From positions 1-46,723 of the forward strand of contig WJMF01000173.1 in assembly GCA_014728085.1 (NCBI GenBank): DNA of 46,723 bases. The letters run 5' to 3'. Positions within the stretch are counted from its first letter, which is position 1. Each line of letters opens with the position of its first letter. This DNA comes from Candidatus Zhuqueibacterota bacterium (GTDB lineage: Bacteria > Zhuqueibacterota > Zhuqueibacteria > Residuimicrobiales > Oceaniaggregativiventaceae). Both the position numbers and the translations under genes were made by a program. Shown one piece after another: positions 28,355 to 37,714 of the stretch. The notes beneath the pieces were generated by a model. The model did no database searches and had not been told where the DNA came from. It was given only the letters and a program-made list of their open reading frames with translations.

Positions 28355-30220
28355 ATGGATCATGAAAATCAAAGAGAAAGAGCCCATTCCTTACAAAAGC
28401 CTAAAAGAAACCGCTCCGGTTGCTGGATCGCTCTGGCCATTGCAGGGGTTTTAGCCGTTTCCTTTTTTGCCTTTATATTCCTGTTTATCGTTATGCTCGG
28501 TTCCTCTTTTACCTCAAAGCCTCCCACCATTGCTGCAAACAGTGTACTGGAGCTAAAACTGCCGGGAGAATTACAGGAACAGGCAACTCCCAATCCATTC
28601 GCCATATTCATGCAAGGACAAAAACCACTTACCTATATGCAAACCCTTTCCGCCTTGAAAAGAGCCAGCAAAGATTCCAGGATAGAAGGTATTTATCTGA
28701 ATCCAATGCACTTTCAGGCGGATATCACCAAAACCCTGGAGATATACCGGCTCCTGGAAGAAATCAAGGAAAACGGCAAATTCGTCTATGCTTTTATAGA
28801 ATTCGGCAATGAATGGGACTATTTGCTGGCAACGGTGGCGGATTCTATTTTTATGCCGCCGGAATCGATTATCGAACTCAATGGTTTCGCCATCCTGGAT
28901 ATTTTCTGGAAAGGCACCTATGACAAATTGGGCATCGACTATTATGTACAGCAATATGAAGAGTATAAAGCAGCCGGTGAAACCGTCAGCAGAACCGGAT
29001 TTAGCCGGCCCGCAAGAGAGTCTCTCAATGATTTGCTCAATCATCGCCTGTCAACGTGGTTAAAGACAGTTGCCAAAGCAAGATCACTCGAAGAACACAA
29101 CCTGGACTCTGCCCTGCGAAAAGGTATTTATCAACCCGAAGATATGTGGTCACTGGGATTAATCGATGCCATAGAGCCGCACTGGAAAGTGGAAGAAAAA
29201 CTAAAACGGACGGCAAAAGGATCCAAACTCCGCCTTACCCCTCTGGCCAAATACGCAGCAAGCAAATCCGGACTCAAAAAATCGGATTACAGGGATGATA
29301 TTGAGATTGCAATGGTGGTGGTTTCCGGAATCATGCTCAGCGGCGATACCGGCGATATTGCTCCCTTTGAAAACTCTGTATGTGGATCAAAAAGCTTTGC
29401 GCGCCATCTGGACAAGGCGCGAAAAAATGACAAGGTTAAGGCCATCATCATCCGTATCGATAGTCCCGGTGGATCGATTATGGCCGCAGACGAGATGTGG
29501 TCTGAAATCAACCGCACACGCCGGCAAATGCCGGTATTCGCTTCCATGAGCTCTGTTGCCGCATCCGGCGGCTATTATATCGCCACCGCCTGCGATACTA
29601 TTATCGCGCATCCGACGACGGTAACCGGATCGATCGGAGTGGTATCCATGATACCCAATTTCAGTAAAACTTTGGATAAAATCGACGCAAACACAGACAC
29701 TTTGAAAACCCATGACTCGGCGCTGTTTTTAAATCCCCTTCTGCCCTTTGGATATCAGGACAAGGCATATTTTTCAAAAATGTCGAAAAGCGCCTATTAT
29801 CGCTTTGTCGAAAAGGTGGCGCAAAGCCGAAACTTGACATTTCAGCAGGCCAGAGAGTTGGCCAAAGGCAGGATATGGATCGGTGATCAGGCTTTTCAAA
29901 AGGGGCTCGTTGATACCCTGGGTAATTTACTGTCCAGCATTGAAATCGTCAAAAATCGCCTGGGAATTGATAAAACAGAAAAGGTTCGCATCCGGATCTA
30001 CCCGGAACCGGAAGATAACCTCAGCGCCTTTTTGAAACTCTTTTCCGTGCAGGCTATCGGTAACAGAAGAGTAAACACGATTGGCGAGGATGAACAAACT
30101 CTATTAAAGGCGTTGCCCGTATCAGCACAGGAAAGCATTCAATACCAGATGCAGTTGCATCATCTGGCCTTGCAGGAGCATATCTTAATGGTAATGCCAT
30201 CGCTGCCGGATATTCACTAG
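28355..30220 (+). CDS. sppA: Signal peptide peptidase SppA (67K type)
   Basis: A 621-residue inner-membrane protease, close to the 618 residues of E. coli SppA, that degrades signal peptides left in the membrane. A single N-terminal transmembrane helix (~25-50) is followed by two tandem ClpP-like domains. The Ser/Lys dyad is split between them as in the family: Lys205 in EEYKAAGE in the first domain and Ser404 in VAASGGYY in the second. TGSIGVV follows. AAAGGG precedes ATG 28355. Its TAG stop overlaps the TAG of the convergent nagA in one CTAG palindrome. Confidence 0.92.
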   Translation: MDHENQRERAHSLQKPKRNRSGCWIALAIAGVLAVSFFAFIFLFIVMLGSSFTSKPPTIAANSVLELKLPGELQEQATPNPFAIFMQGQKPLTYMQTLSALKRASKDSRIEGIYLNPMHFQADITKTLEIYRLLEEIKENGKFVYAFIEFGNEWDYLLATVADSIFMPPESIIELNGFAILDIFWKGTYDKLGIDYYVQQYEEYKAAGETVSRTGFSRPARESLNDLLNHRLSTWLKTVAKARSLEEHNLDSALRKGIYQPEDMWSLGLIDAIEPHWKVEEKLKRTAKGSKLRLTPLAKYAASKSGLKKSDYRDDIEIAMVVVSGIMLSGDTGDIAPFENSVCGSKSFARHLDKARKNDKVKAIIIRIDSPGGSIMAADEMWSEINRTRRQMPVFASMSSVAASGGYYIATACDTIIAHPTTVTGSIGVVSMIPNFSKTLDKIDANTDTLKTHDSALFLNPLLPFGYQDKAYFSKMSKSAYYRFVEKVAQSRNLTFQQARELAKGRIWIGDQAFQKGLVDTLGNLLSSIEIVKNRLGIDKTEKVRIRIYPEPEDNLSAFLKLFSVQAIGNRRVNTIGEDEQTLLKALPVSAQESIQYQMQLHHLALQEHILMVMPSLPDIH

Positions 30221-31395
30221 TCGTTATGCGCAATGAATGTTTTTTTGCGCGGATCCTCTTTTTGATAGACGATGTTTCCGTTTATCACAGTGGCATAAAC
30301 GCTGAAATCAGCGTCGAGAAGAAGCAGATCAGCATCTTTACCGACTGAGACAGATCCCTTTCGATTGTCAATACCCAGAACGCGGGCGGGATTCAGAGTT
30401 ACGGTATCAAATGCCTGCTGCAGATGACAACCGCTACATCGCTTGAAATTCAGCGCCAGCTGCAACAAACTCTGCGTGGTACCGATCAGTGTGCCATCGG
30501 GATAGCGGGCAATACCGTCTTTTGAGATATATTCCCTGCCATCATACATCCAGGTACCATCCGGCAATCCCATTCCCTCGATACCATCGGTTATGCAGAC
30601 GATTCTTTCCGTTCCAAACAATTTATAAAGCATATTGACGATAGCGGGATGAATATGGACACCGTCACAAATAACCTCGGCATAAACGTGGGGATGTTCC
30701 ACAGCAGCCACAACCGGTCCGGGTTCTCGATGATGCAGGCCGGCCATGGCATTGAAGCTATGGGTAATATGCGACACACCGTTTTTATAGGCATGTTTCG
30801 CGGTCTCATAGTCCGCATTGGAATGACCCAGAGCGGCAATGATGCCGTGTTGCCGGAGAAAATCGATGATCCGTTCAATACCTTGCACCTCGGGCGCAAC
30901 CGTCATGATTTTCAAATTTTTATGGCTTTGCGCCCGGATATTCTGTAGCAGGGATAAAGAAGGCGCTTTTATATAGCTTTCGGGAATACCTCCGCGTTTA
31001 TCCCGATTGATAAAGGGTCCTTCGAGATAGAGCCCGAGCAAGTCAGCACCCTGGAAGGATAAACAGGAAAAGAGGTCGGAAATGAACTCGTGGTGGTGTG
31101 GATTATAAACTGCTGCGGCCAAAAAACCGGTGGTGCCCAGTCTTGCCAGGGTTGCGGTCATATTATCCATCTCCTGTCGATTGGCGGAGATCAGATCCGT
31201 GCCGCCGGCGCCGTGAATATGGAGATCGATCAAACCAGGAACAACAAGACGGCCACCTCCGTTGAGCGTTTTTCCGGCGGATTCAAGCCCCCGGTCAATG
31301 GTGGTCAGTTTTCCGTCTTTGATTCGTATATCCACTGAATCGTTACGGCTCAAAAGCCTGACATTTTTGATAAGAAGATTTCGAATAGATGACAT
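30217..31395 (-). CDS. nagA: N-acetylglucosamine-6-phosphate deacetylase
   Basis: A 392-residue amidohydrolase that converts GlcNAc-6-P to glucosamine-6-P in amino-sugar recycling. All key residues are visible: His59/His61 (HIHG), Glu125 in LEGPF, His191 in GHSNA, His212 in THSFNAM and the catalytic Asp270 in ITDG. The length is normal. Its ATG overlaps the TGA of the upstream phosphatidyltransferase gene by one base (TGATG), so translation is probably coupled. It is the last gene of a six-gene minus-strand operon. nagB is not in the window. Confidence 0.93.
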   Translation of the reverse strand: MSSIRNLLIKNVRLLSRNDSVDIRIKDGKLTTIDRGLESAGKTLNGGGRLVVPGLIDLHIHGAGGTDLISANRQEMDNMTATLARLGTTGFLAAAVYNPHHHEFISDLFSCLSFQGADLLGLYLEGPFINRDKRGGIPESYIKAPSLSLLQNIRAQSHKNLKIMTVAPEVQGIERIIDFLRQHGIIAALGHSNADYETAKHAYKNGVSHITHSFNAMAGLHHREPGPVVAAVEHPHVYAEVICDGVHIHPAIVNMLYKLFGTERIVCITDGIEGMGLPDGTWMYDGREYISKDGIARYPDGTLIGTTQSLLQLALNFKRCSGCHLQQAFDTVTLNPARVLGIDNRKGSVSVGKDADLLLLDADFSVYATVINGNIVYQKEDPRKKTFIAHND

Positions 31396-32003
31396 CAGAG
31401 TTTATAATTTGCCGATTTTACAAAGACCAGTATCGTTGCCTGTATACACGTCGCCAGCATTAAGACAAATCCTGCACAAAGAATATAAAAAGAAGCATTG
31501 ACAGAATATTTATTCAAAAGGATAACCAGGAGAAAGAGAAAAATATACTCCGGTCGAAAAGCAAAACGCCAAACGACCTTTTCCGTCGGATCGGGAACCG
31601 CCAGGCGATGGTTTGCATAGGCGACAATGAATGGCGGCATAAGGGTAAAAAAGAGAAGCAGGAACAAAAAAATATGCAAATACAACGGTTGCACTGGAAA
31701 ATCGAGAAAAAAGAACGCGAGTATCAACAACATATCAACCACCCGGTCAACGGTACCATCCCAAAAAGCGCCAAGAGGCGTCGCCTGGTTTGTATAACGC
31801 GCGACTTTGCCGTCTATCATATCCATCAGGGTCGATAGTAAAAAAACAATCATACCAACCACAATATAGCCATCGATAATCAGCCAAAAGGCAAAAAAAC
31901 CGGTAAAGAGCGACAGGGTTGTCCAGGTATTGGGAGAGAGAAATCGAAACGATTTCCCGATACTGCGTTCAAGCGCCGGCGTTGTAACAAACTCCTTTAT
32001 CAA
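31395..32003 (-). CDS. CDP-alcohol phosphatidyltransferase family protein
   Basis: A ~202-residue membrane enzyme that joins a CDP-activated lipid to an alcohol. The signature D-x2-DG-x2-AR-x8-G-x3-D-x3-D is complete (Asp61, Asp64-Gly65, Ala68-Arg69, Gly78, Asp82, Asp86), with about six hydrophobic helices. The start is set at TTG 32003 because GGAGG ends 5 bases upstream; the GTG at 32006 would leave only 2. The alcohol (glycerol-P, serine, inositol-P or other) is not predictable. It lies between the metal transporter genes and nagA and is translationally coupled to nagA. Confidence 0.85.
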   Translation of the reverse strand: MIKEFVTTPALERSIGKSFRFLSPNTWTTLSLFTGFFAFWLIIDGYIVVGMIVFLLSTLMDMIDGKVARYTNQATPLGAFWDGTVDRVVDMLLILAFFFLDFPVQPLYLHIFLFLLLFFTLMPPFIVAYANHRLAVPDPTEKVVWRFAFRPEYIFLFLLVILLNKYSVNASFYILCAGFVLMLATCIQATILVFVKSANYKL

Positions 32004-32046
32004 CACAGCCTCCTGTATGCTTTTTGAGTGAATATGCGAGCAAAAG

Positions 32047-32895
32047 TCAGCCCGATTTTTTCTTTAACACATCTCTGTGCAGCTGTTTGCGTTGTCTGCG
32101 CAGCGGTGAACAAAGCAAGGCGATAAAAAACAAAGCTGTAGCAACGAGAACAATGGTTGCCCCGGAAGGCACATCGACAAGAGAAGAAATCAACATTCCC
32201 AGCCAGCAGGCAAACACGCCGAAAAAGACGGAAAGTATTTGCATTTTCTTAAAATCCCGGGTCAATTGAAACGCAGTGGCTGCCGGTGTCACCAACAGGG
32301 CAGAGACCAAAACGATTCCAACCGCTTTTATGGATATGACAACGGTAAAGGCGATCAAAAACAGCATAAGCAGGTTGAGCTTTTTGACCGGCAGACCGAC
32401 CACCTGCGCCATCTCGCGATCAAAGGTGAGAAATAAAAATTCCTTTTGAAAAAGGAGCAAAATCGATACGACCAAAATGGCCAGAACGATGGTTAGATAG
32501 AGATCTTTATTGGAAATAATCAAAATATTGCCGAAAATATAGCTGAAAAGATCGACGTTATAAATTTTCATAACACCAACCAGAAAAGCCCCGAATGCCA
32601 TGGTAGAGGCAAAAAAAATACCGACAGCCGTCTCCTCTTTAACTTTGCCCCGTTCACTTGTGAACCCAATGGCCCAGGCTGTTGCGACACAAAAAGCAAA
32701 TGCCGAATAAACCGGATTGACATTCAGCAAAAAACCCACAGCCACACCACCAAAGGAAGCGTGGGCAATGCCCGCCCCGATAAACGATAATCCTCTGAGT
32801 ATAATATAGACGCCGATTAAAGCACAAACGGCCCCAATCAGGGTGGCAGAGACAATAGCCCTTTGCATAAATCCATACTGCAACAAATCAATCAA
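32047..32895 (-). CDS. Zn/Mn ABC transporter permease (ABC-3 family, ZnuB-like)
   Basis: A 282-residue inner-membrane permease with about eight helices. GLSFIGAGIAHASFGGVAVG, LVGVMKIYNVDLFSYIFGNIL and ISIKAVGIVLVSALLVTPAATA are typical of ZnuB/MntB. The start is TTG 32895, which overlaps the end of the ATPase gene by 8 bases and has AAGGAG 7 bases upstream. A longer frame reaching 33072 runs antisense-free through the ATPase gene in another phase and is not part of the protein. It forms a transporter with the ATPase and the substrate-binding lipoprotein. Confidence 0.9.
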   Translation of the reverse strand: MIDLLQYGFMQRAIVSATLIGAVCALIGVYIILRGLSFIGAGIAHASFGGVAVGFLLNVNPVYSAFAFCVATAWAIGFTSERGKVKEETAVGIFFASTMAFGAFLVGVMKIYNVDLFSYIFGNILIISNKDLYLTIVLAILVVSILLLFQKEFLFLTFDREMAQVVGLPVKKLNLLMLFLIAFTVVISIKAVGIVLVSALLVTPAATAFQLTRDFKKMQILSVFFGVFACWLGMLISSLVDVPSGATIVLVATALFFIALLCSPLRRQRKQLHRDVLKKKSG

Positions 32896-33697
32896 TGTTC
32901 TGCTCCTTATGCCTGGAATCATCATAGGGAACCACCATATGAGGAACCTTTCCGTGATGAAAAAAGAGGGCATCACAGCCGTACATTTCAGCCATGTTAT
33001 CCCTGGAAAGCACGGTTTCCGGTTTCCCGTGCGCCACCAAATGGCGATTAAGACAGGCAATAGAGTCGACATATCGCGATATCACACCAACATCGTGAGA
33101 AACGAGCAGCGTGGTTAGAGAAAGCTTTGCGTGCATTTCATGCAACCAGTGATATATACTTTCCGCAGTGCGAACATCGAGGGCCGCCGTCGGTTCATCC
33201 AGCAGCAGTAGTTTTGGTTCAATGGTCAATGCGCGCGCAATAAGAACGCGCTGTTGCTGGCCGCCGGAAAGCCTGCCGAACTGGGTTTCCGCGTGATCGG
33301 TCATCTCGACCATGTCCAATGCAGAGTAAACCTGCTTCCAATCTTCCTCGGTTGCCGGTTTCGCCATGCCGATCTTGTGGCTCCGGCCCAGAAGAACAAC
33401 CTGTCTGACCTTAATCGGAAAAGTAACGTCGAAATGATGGTGTTGTGGTACATAGCCGATGTTATCGATAACTTTTATGAGATTTTTCTGATCCGCACCA
33501 AAGACCCGTACCGAGCCGGCGATCGGTTTGATCAGGCCAAGAATCGTTTTCAACAGCGTCGTTTTCCCGGAACCGTTGGGCCCGAGAATACCACACAACT
33601 CTCCTTCTTGCACCTTTAAGGTGACGGATTCCAGCACCACTTTATCCTGAAAAGCCACCCATAAATCGTTAATATCAATAATAGTATTATTCTTCAT
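32888..33697 (-). CDS. Zn/Mn ABC transporter ATPase (ZnuC-like)
   Basis: A 269-residue cytoplasmic ATP-binding subunit. Walker A GPNGSGKT (39-46), the Q-loop region VPQHHHF, signature LSGGQ (143-147), Walker B LLLLDEP (Asp167/Glu168) and the H-loop His201 are all present. The ~20 residues after residue 250 include a His-containing tail (HHGKVPH). ATG 33697 follows an AAAGGTAG. It is cotranscribed between the binding protein (11-base gap) and the permease (8-base overlap). Confidence 0.93.
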   Translation of the reverse strand: MKNNTIIDINDLWVAFQDKVVLESVTLKVQEGELCGILGPNGSGKTTLLKTILGLIKPIAGSVRVFGADQKNLIKVIDNIGYVPQHHHFDVTFPIKVRQVVLLGRSHKIGMAKPATEEDWKQVYSALDMVEMTDHAETQFGRLSGGQQQRVLIARALTIEPKLLLLDEPTAALDVRTAESIYHWLHEMHAKLSLTTLLVSHDVGVISRYVDSIACLNRHLVAHGKPETVLSRDNMAEMYGCDALFFHHGKVPHMVVPYDDSRHKEQNID

Positions 33698-33708
33698 CTA
33701 CCTTTCTT

Positions 33709-34617
33709 TCACTTGAATGCACGAGACATTGCGTTTACATTTTTTTTCATGAGCTCGATGTAACGATCATTTTTCTCATCTCCCAGGGGATCAAGTATGA
33801 CCACTGAAATATCGGTTTCTTTAGCGATGAGCTTAACCGTCCTCGGAGACATTTGCGGTTCTGCAACGATAACCCTGCTTTCCGCTTTTTTGGCGATTTC
33901 AAGAATATCGGCAAGGTCCCGGGGAGAAGGATCCACACCGGGTGCTTTTTGAATGACAGCAGCAACATCAAGATCATAACGCCGGGCGAAATAAACCCAG
34001 GCGGCATGATAGGAAATAAATTTTTTATACCGCCAGGTCTCAACGCGATTTTGAATAAAAACATGCAGATTCTCCAGTTCTTCAATATAGAGCTGTGCGT
34101 TTCGCTGGTACTGCTGCTGACTGGATGAATCCGCTTTGATCAGTCCATCGCAAATATTTCTCACCTGTCCGATAGCAAGACAGGGGTCCAGCCAAATATG
34201 CGGATTATAGGTTTCATGACCATGATGATCCCCTGCATCTCCTCTTCCTCTTATCAGATCGAGATGATGACCCGACCGTAGCGAATCCAATAGCCCCTCT
34301 GAGGTATTGACGACGACAACAGGCTTTGTCATATTATCGAGTAACTTTCGAGTCCAAAATTCGAATCCAAGACCATTGACAACCAACACATCCATTCGGG
34401 AGAGCGAATGTACTTTTTGCGGTGTCAGCGAAAAAGTGTGCGGGTCTGCTCCCGCCGGCACAACAGTGAGAACCTCGACGCGGTCTCCTCCCACATGACG
34501 CACAAAGTCTGCTAAAGGCAAAATACTGGCAGCAACAGTCAGTTTATCCGGATTTTTCTCGGGCAGATTCTGACAGGCGAAAAACAGCGCAGGGATGATG
34601 ATCCATATTTTCTTCAT
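33709..34617 (-). CDS. Zn/Mn ABC transporter substrate-binding lipoprotein (ZnuA-like)
   Basis: A 302-residue lipoprotein: the signal ends in LFFAC with Cys15. Metal ligands match the cluster A-I family: His60 in GADPHTF, His140 in NPHIWLDP and His204 in SYHAAW, plus the acid in LDPLGDE. A short His/Asp-rich loop (residues ~117-134, with HH and HHGHE) is characteristic of zinc-binding members, which favours Zn over Mn. GAGGATC precedes ATG 34617. It is the second gene of the operon, 10 bases after the SDR gene. Confidence 0.9.
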   Translation of the reverse strand: MKKIWIIIPALFFACQNLPEKNPDKLTVAASILPLADFVRHVGGDRVEVLTVVPAGADPHTFSLTPQKVHSLSRMDVLVVNGLGFEFWTRKLLDNMTKPVVVVNTSEGLLDSLRSGHHLDLIRGRGDAGDHHGHETYNPHIWLDPCLAIGQVRNICDGLIKADSSSQQQYQRNAQLYIEELENLHVFIQNRVETWRYKKFISYHAAWVYFARRYDLDVAAVIQKAPGVDPSPRDLADILEIAKKAESRVIVAEPQMSPRTVKLIAKETDISVVILDPLGDEKNDRYIELMKKNVNAMSRAFK

Positions 34618-34627
34618 TAAATGATCC

Positions 34628-35395
34628 TCAGCGTTTATTATACATCAATTTGGCATACCAGCGATGAGGCAAAAGTCGGGACAATTTGGCAGCGATCGAC
34701 AGCCTGTAGGGAAAATGAATTTCCGCTTTACCTTTTTCCAGGCCCCTGACGATGCGCCGTACCGCTTTATCCGTTGACAGAAAGAACGGCATATAAAACT
34801 CATTTTCGTCCGTCATTTCAGATTGTACAAATCCCGGAGAAATGGTCGTTATCTGAATATCGCTCTTATATAAATCGATATAGAGCGATTCCATAAGGTT
34901 AATCAGTGCTGCTTTGCCGGAGGAATAGGGCGCAGAGCCGGGCATGCCGCGGTACCCTGCAAGGCTGGCGGTAGCTGCTATCATCGAGGGCATGTTCCGG
35001 TCGCGAAAATAAGGATAAAAATAATCGATAAAATACAAAACACCCCAGAAATTAACATCAAAGGTCGCCTTAAAGGCATTCAAATCCATATGGTTTATAT
35101 TATATGAAGAACCGACTCCGGCATTGAGAAGCAATACCTGAGGGACCAGTTTTTTATCGATGAGGTCGTCACAGCTGGATTTTACCTGATGCTGATCGGA
35201 AACATCACAGCGATAGATCAAATGTTGTCGTTGAGCATCCGGTGCGGGGAGCTCGGTTAAGAGCTCTTCGAGCCGCTGCCTGCGCCTGGCGATGAGTATG
35301 AGCTGGTTATTCTTCCCAGCCAGTTGTCGTGCCAGCTCGCGGCCGATGCCGGAGGAAGCACCTGTGATCAAAACGATTTTGTTCTCAATGGTCAT
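34628..35395 (-). CDS. SDR family NAD(P)-dependent oxidoreductase
   Basis: A 255-residue classical short-chain dehydrogenase/reductase. Cofactor motif TGASSGIG (11-18), NAG (91-93), and the catalytic Ser144, Tyr157 and Lys161 (PYSSGK) are intact. It has no membrane segment. RRR follows the second beta-strand, hinting at NADP preference. The ribosome site before ATG 35395 is poor (CCGGATAA). It is the first gene of the minus-strand operon that carries the metal ABC transporter; a link in function is not evident. The substrate is unknown. Confidence 0.88.
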   Translation of the reverse strand: MTIENKIVLITGASSGIGRELARQLAGKNNQLILIARRRQRLEELLTELPAPDAQRQHLIYRCDVSDQHQVKSSCDDLIDKKLVPQVLLLNAGVGSSYNINHMDLNAFKATFDVNFWGVLYFIDYFYPYFRDRNMPSMIAATASLAGYRGMPGSAPYSSGKAALINLMESLYIDLYKSDIQITTISPGFVQSEMTDENEFYMPFFLSTDKAVRRIVRGLEKGKAEIHFPYRLSIAAKLSRLLPHRWYAKLMYNKR

Positions 35396-35750
35396 GATTC
35401 TATTATCCGGCAGAGAAACCGGAGATTCCTTCCCTTAGATGGATGATCATGATAAAATATTTCCGGACAAACACCGGATACATGTCAGGCAGAAATATCA
35501 TACAAACCCTTGCATCAAACGCTGTAAAAATATATTAATATAATATCTGAAAATCAATGCTGTATTACAGGTGGTTGCAATGTTTTTAATGATTGCATTT
35601 CTGCAATTTTTTTAATATTCTATATTATTCGAAGAGTTGCAGACCTCACATAAACAGGATCTAAAATAAATCTAAAACGTTGGATCTCAAGGCCACACAA
35701 GACGGGAGGACAAGAACAGACATATAATAGATCATCAAAGGAGGACTGTT
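35396..35750. other. Divergent intergenic region
   Basis: 355 bases between the SDR operon (minus) and the KamA-like gene (plus). It contains an inverted repeat TCCGG-N7-CCGGA at 35462-35478 on the operon side, a set of alternately pairing repeats at 35576-35613, and a TATAAT at 35723-35728 close to the KamA-like start with no good -35. No coding sequence was recognised. Confidence 0.55.
35576..35613 (+). promoter_or_regulatory. Attenuator-like alternating repeats
   Basis: Three six-base blocks: TGCAAT (35576-35581), ATTGCA (35592-35597) and TGCAAT (35602-35607), the last followed by T6. The middle block can pair with either neighbour; pairing with the third forms a terminator-like hairpin. 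The stems are short and AT-rich, so this may be chance. Confidence 0.3.
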
Positions 35751-37541
35751 TTGTACAAAGCTGAAAATATATCCCATCTCTTTTCTATTGATACCGATCT
35801 CCACGACCTCTTGAAGAAATCATCCAATCCGGCAGACGCCAGAAAAAAATTCAGCCAATATCTGGATAAACTCGCCGATGCTCTTCATGATAAAAAGCAC
35901 GAAATGAAAAGCCTTGAATGGCTGTTGCAAATGAATTGTGTTAACACACTACGGGAAATTATATCTCTGCGAAGTGAAAAAATAGCAGAATTTAACTTTA
36001 TAGAAATATTGTGGAACCTGGCCCGGGAGGATGAAAACCTACCGCCCGACCTGTCAGAGGCCTTTTTTGAAGATATGACCAACATCCTGAAAGGTGCCCT
36101 GGGCAAAAGCGAGGTGTATGAGAACCAGGATTATCCTGAATTCATGAAACTGGAAGGACGGGAAGCAGCCGTTGAACGTTCAAAGGATCTCGACCATATC
36201 GCGTTGGAAACGATTGAATCGATAAAAAAATATCCGTCCGGTTTGGACCGGGACATAATAGAAAAACGCAAACACAATCGCAGCCATATACTCGATCAGC
36301 TTCAGGGGAATGAGGATGACTGGAATTCACATCTCTGGCAAATCCGGAACGTGATCAGGAACAGAGATCAATTACAAAGACTCGTAGATTTGAATGATGA
36401 GGAAGAAGAGGCCATAGACCTGGCCAAGGAGCATCAACTCCCCTTTGGGATTACACCATACTATGTTTCCCTCATGGATCAGGAGCCGCATCGAAAATAC
36501 GACCACGCGGTCCGCGCACAGGTTATTCCTCCCCTGCACTATGTCAAAAAGATGCTCGAACACCGGGAAAATCGCTCCTATTCTTTTGACTTTATGCATG
36601 AGCACGATACCTCACCGGTGGATTTGATTACACGCCGTTACCCGCAAATCCTCATTCTCAAGCCCTATAACACATGCAGTCAAATCTGTGTTTATTGCCA
36701 GCGAAACTGGGAAATCGACGACGTACTGATGCCGAATGCATTGGCATCCAAAGACAAGATAATGGAAGCTCTGGATTGGGTTAAAAACCACCCTGAAATC
36801 ACAGAGGTTCTCGTAACCGGTGGTGATCCACTGGTCATGCAGGATAGCAGAATCCATTTCGTCTTGTCGGAAATTGCAAAAGTCGATCATGTTGAACGCA
36901 TCAGAATCGGTTCACGAACACCCGTCGTCTTGCCCATGCGGGTCACGGATGATCTTATTAAACTCATCGGTGAATTTCATCTTCCCGGCAAACGCGAAAT
37001 TTGTCTGGTCACTCATTTTGAACATCCTTATGAAATTACGCCCGAATCCATGAATGCGGTACAAAAATTTCGCAAACTCGGTATCAGCGTCTACAACCAG
37101 GCTGTCTTTACGATTGAGAACAGCAGAAAATTCGAATTGGTGGCTCTGCGACGCTTTTTGAGACTCATCGGAGTTGATCCCTATTATTCCTTCAACACCA
37201 AAGGCAAAGAGGAAACCAAAAACTATCGTGTACCGATGGCCAGATTACAGCAGGAAGTTAAAGAAGAGGCCCGCCTGATGCCTGGAATGATTCGGACGGA
37301 TGAACCGGTGTATAATGTTCCCAGGCTGGGGAAAAATTACGTTCGGGCGGAACAACACCACACTCTTTTGACCATTTTGCCAGATGGAAGCCGTGTTTAC
37401 GAATATCATCCATGGGAAAAATATCTTTCGCTGACCAAAACGTATATCGATAGAGACGTTCCCATTCTTGATTATCTCAGGGAATTGGAAAAACGGGGCG
37501 AAGATATAAAACAATATAAAACCATATGGTATTATTTTTAG
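35751..37541 (+). CDS. KamA-family radical SAM protein with long N-terminal region
   Basis: A 596-residue protein. The radical SAM cluster motif CSQICVYC (Cys309, Cys313, Cys316) is followed by a typical KamA-like barrel with EVLVTGGDPLV and RIGSRTPVVLP. About 300 residues precede the motif, against about 125 in classical lysine 2,3-aminomutase. The region that in lysine aminomutase carries CDLSLG with a lysine-binding Asp reads SFNTKGKEETKNYRVP here; a DEP followed by PRLGKNYV may supply the second Asp and the PLP lysine. The enzyme probably moves or modifies an amino group, but the substrate should differ from lysine. The start is TTG 35751 with AAAGGAGG 6 bases upstream. It appears to be monocistronic. 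Confidence 0.82.
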   Translation: MYKAENISHLFSIDTDLHDLLKKSSNPADARKKFSQYLDKLADALHDKKHEMKSLEWLLQMNCVNTLREIISLRSEKIAEFNFIEILWNLAREDENLPPDLSEAFFEDMTNILKGALGKSEVYENQDYPEFMKLEGREAAVERSKDLDHIALETIESIKKYPSGLDRDIIEKRKHNRSHILDQLQGNEDDWNSHLWQIRNVIRNRDQLQRLVDLNDEEEEAIDLAKEHQLPFGITPYYVSLMDQEPHRKYDHAVRAQVIPPLHYVKKMLEHRENRSYSFDFMHEHDTSPVDLITRRYPQILILKPYNTCSQICVYCQRNWEIDDVLMPNALASKDKIMEALDWVKNHPEITEVLVTGGDPLVMQDSRIHFVLSEIAKVDHVERIRIGSRTPVVLPMRVTDDLIKLIGEFHLPGKREICLVTHFEHPYEITPESMNAVQKFRKLGISVYNQAVFTIENSRKFELVALRRFLRLIGVDPYYSFNTKGKEETKNYRVPMARLQQEVKEEARLMPGMIRTDEPVYNVPRLGKNYVRAEQHHTLLTILPDGSRVYEYHPWEKYLSLTKTYIDRDVPILDYLRELEKRGEDIKQYKTIWYYF

Positions 37542-37671
37542 AATGAAAACGGCTTTTACCGGTTCTGTTTTACATTGAAACAGAGATTCATGAAAATACA
37601 ATAGTCGGAAAATTTTCATTTTATTAATGAGCTCAAGTCATTGTTTTTTCATTTTCTCTTCCATCATTTGT

Positions 37672-37687
37672 TGGCATTGAATTTGAT
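37672..37687 (+). promoter_or_regulatory. Sigma-54-like promoter (imperfect)
   Basis: TGGCAT-N5-TTGA: the -24 element is good, but the -12 element reads TTGA instead of TTGC. The spacing (GG to G/A) is right and the distance to ATG 37715 fits a leader containing AAAGGAGG. Sigma-54 promoters nearly always need GC at -12, so this is weak alone; a better site precedes the facing operon. Confidence 0.3.
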
Positions 37688-37714
37688 ACAATATGTTAAA
37701 CAAAGGAGGAAGGA

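Noticed and set aside
32896-33072. A 59-codon N-terminal extension of the permease frame
   Set aside because: It overlaps the ATPase gene in another phase; TTG 32895 has the ribosome site and begins the family-like N-terminus.
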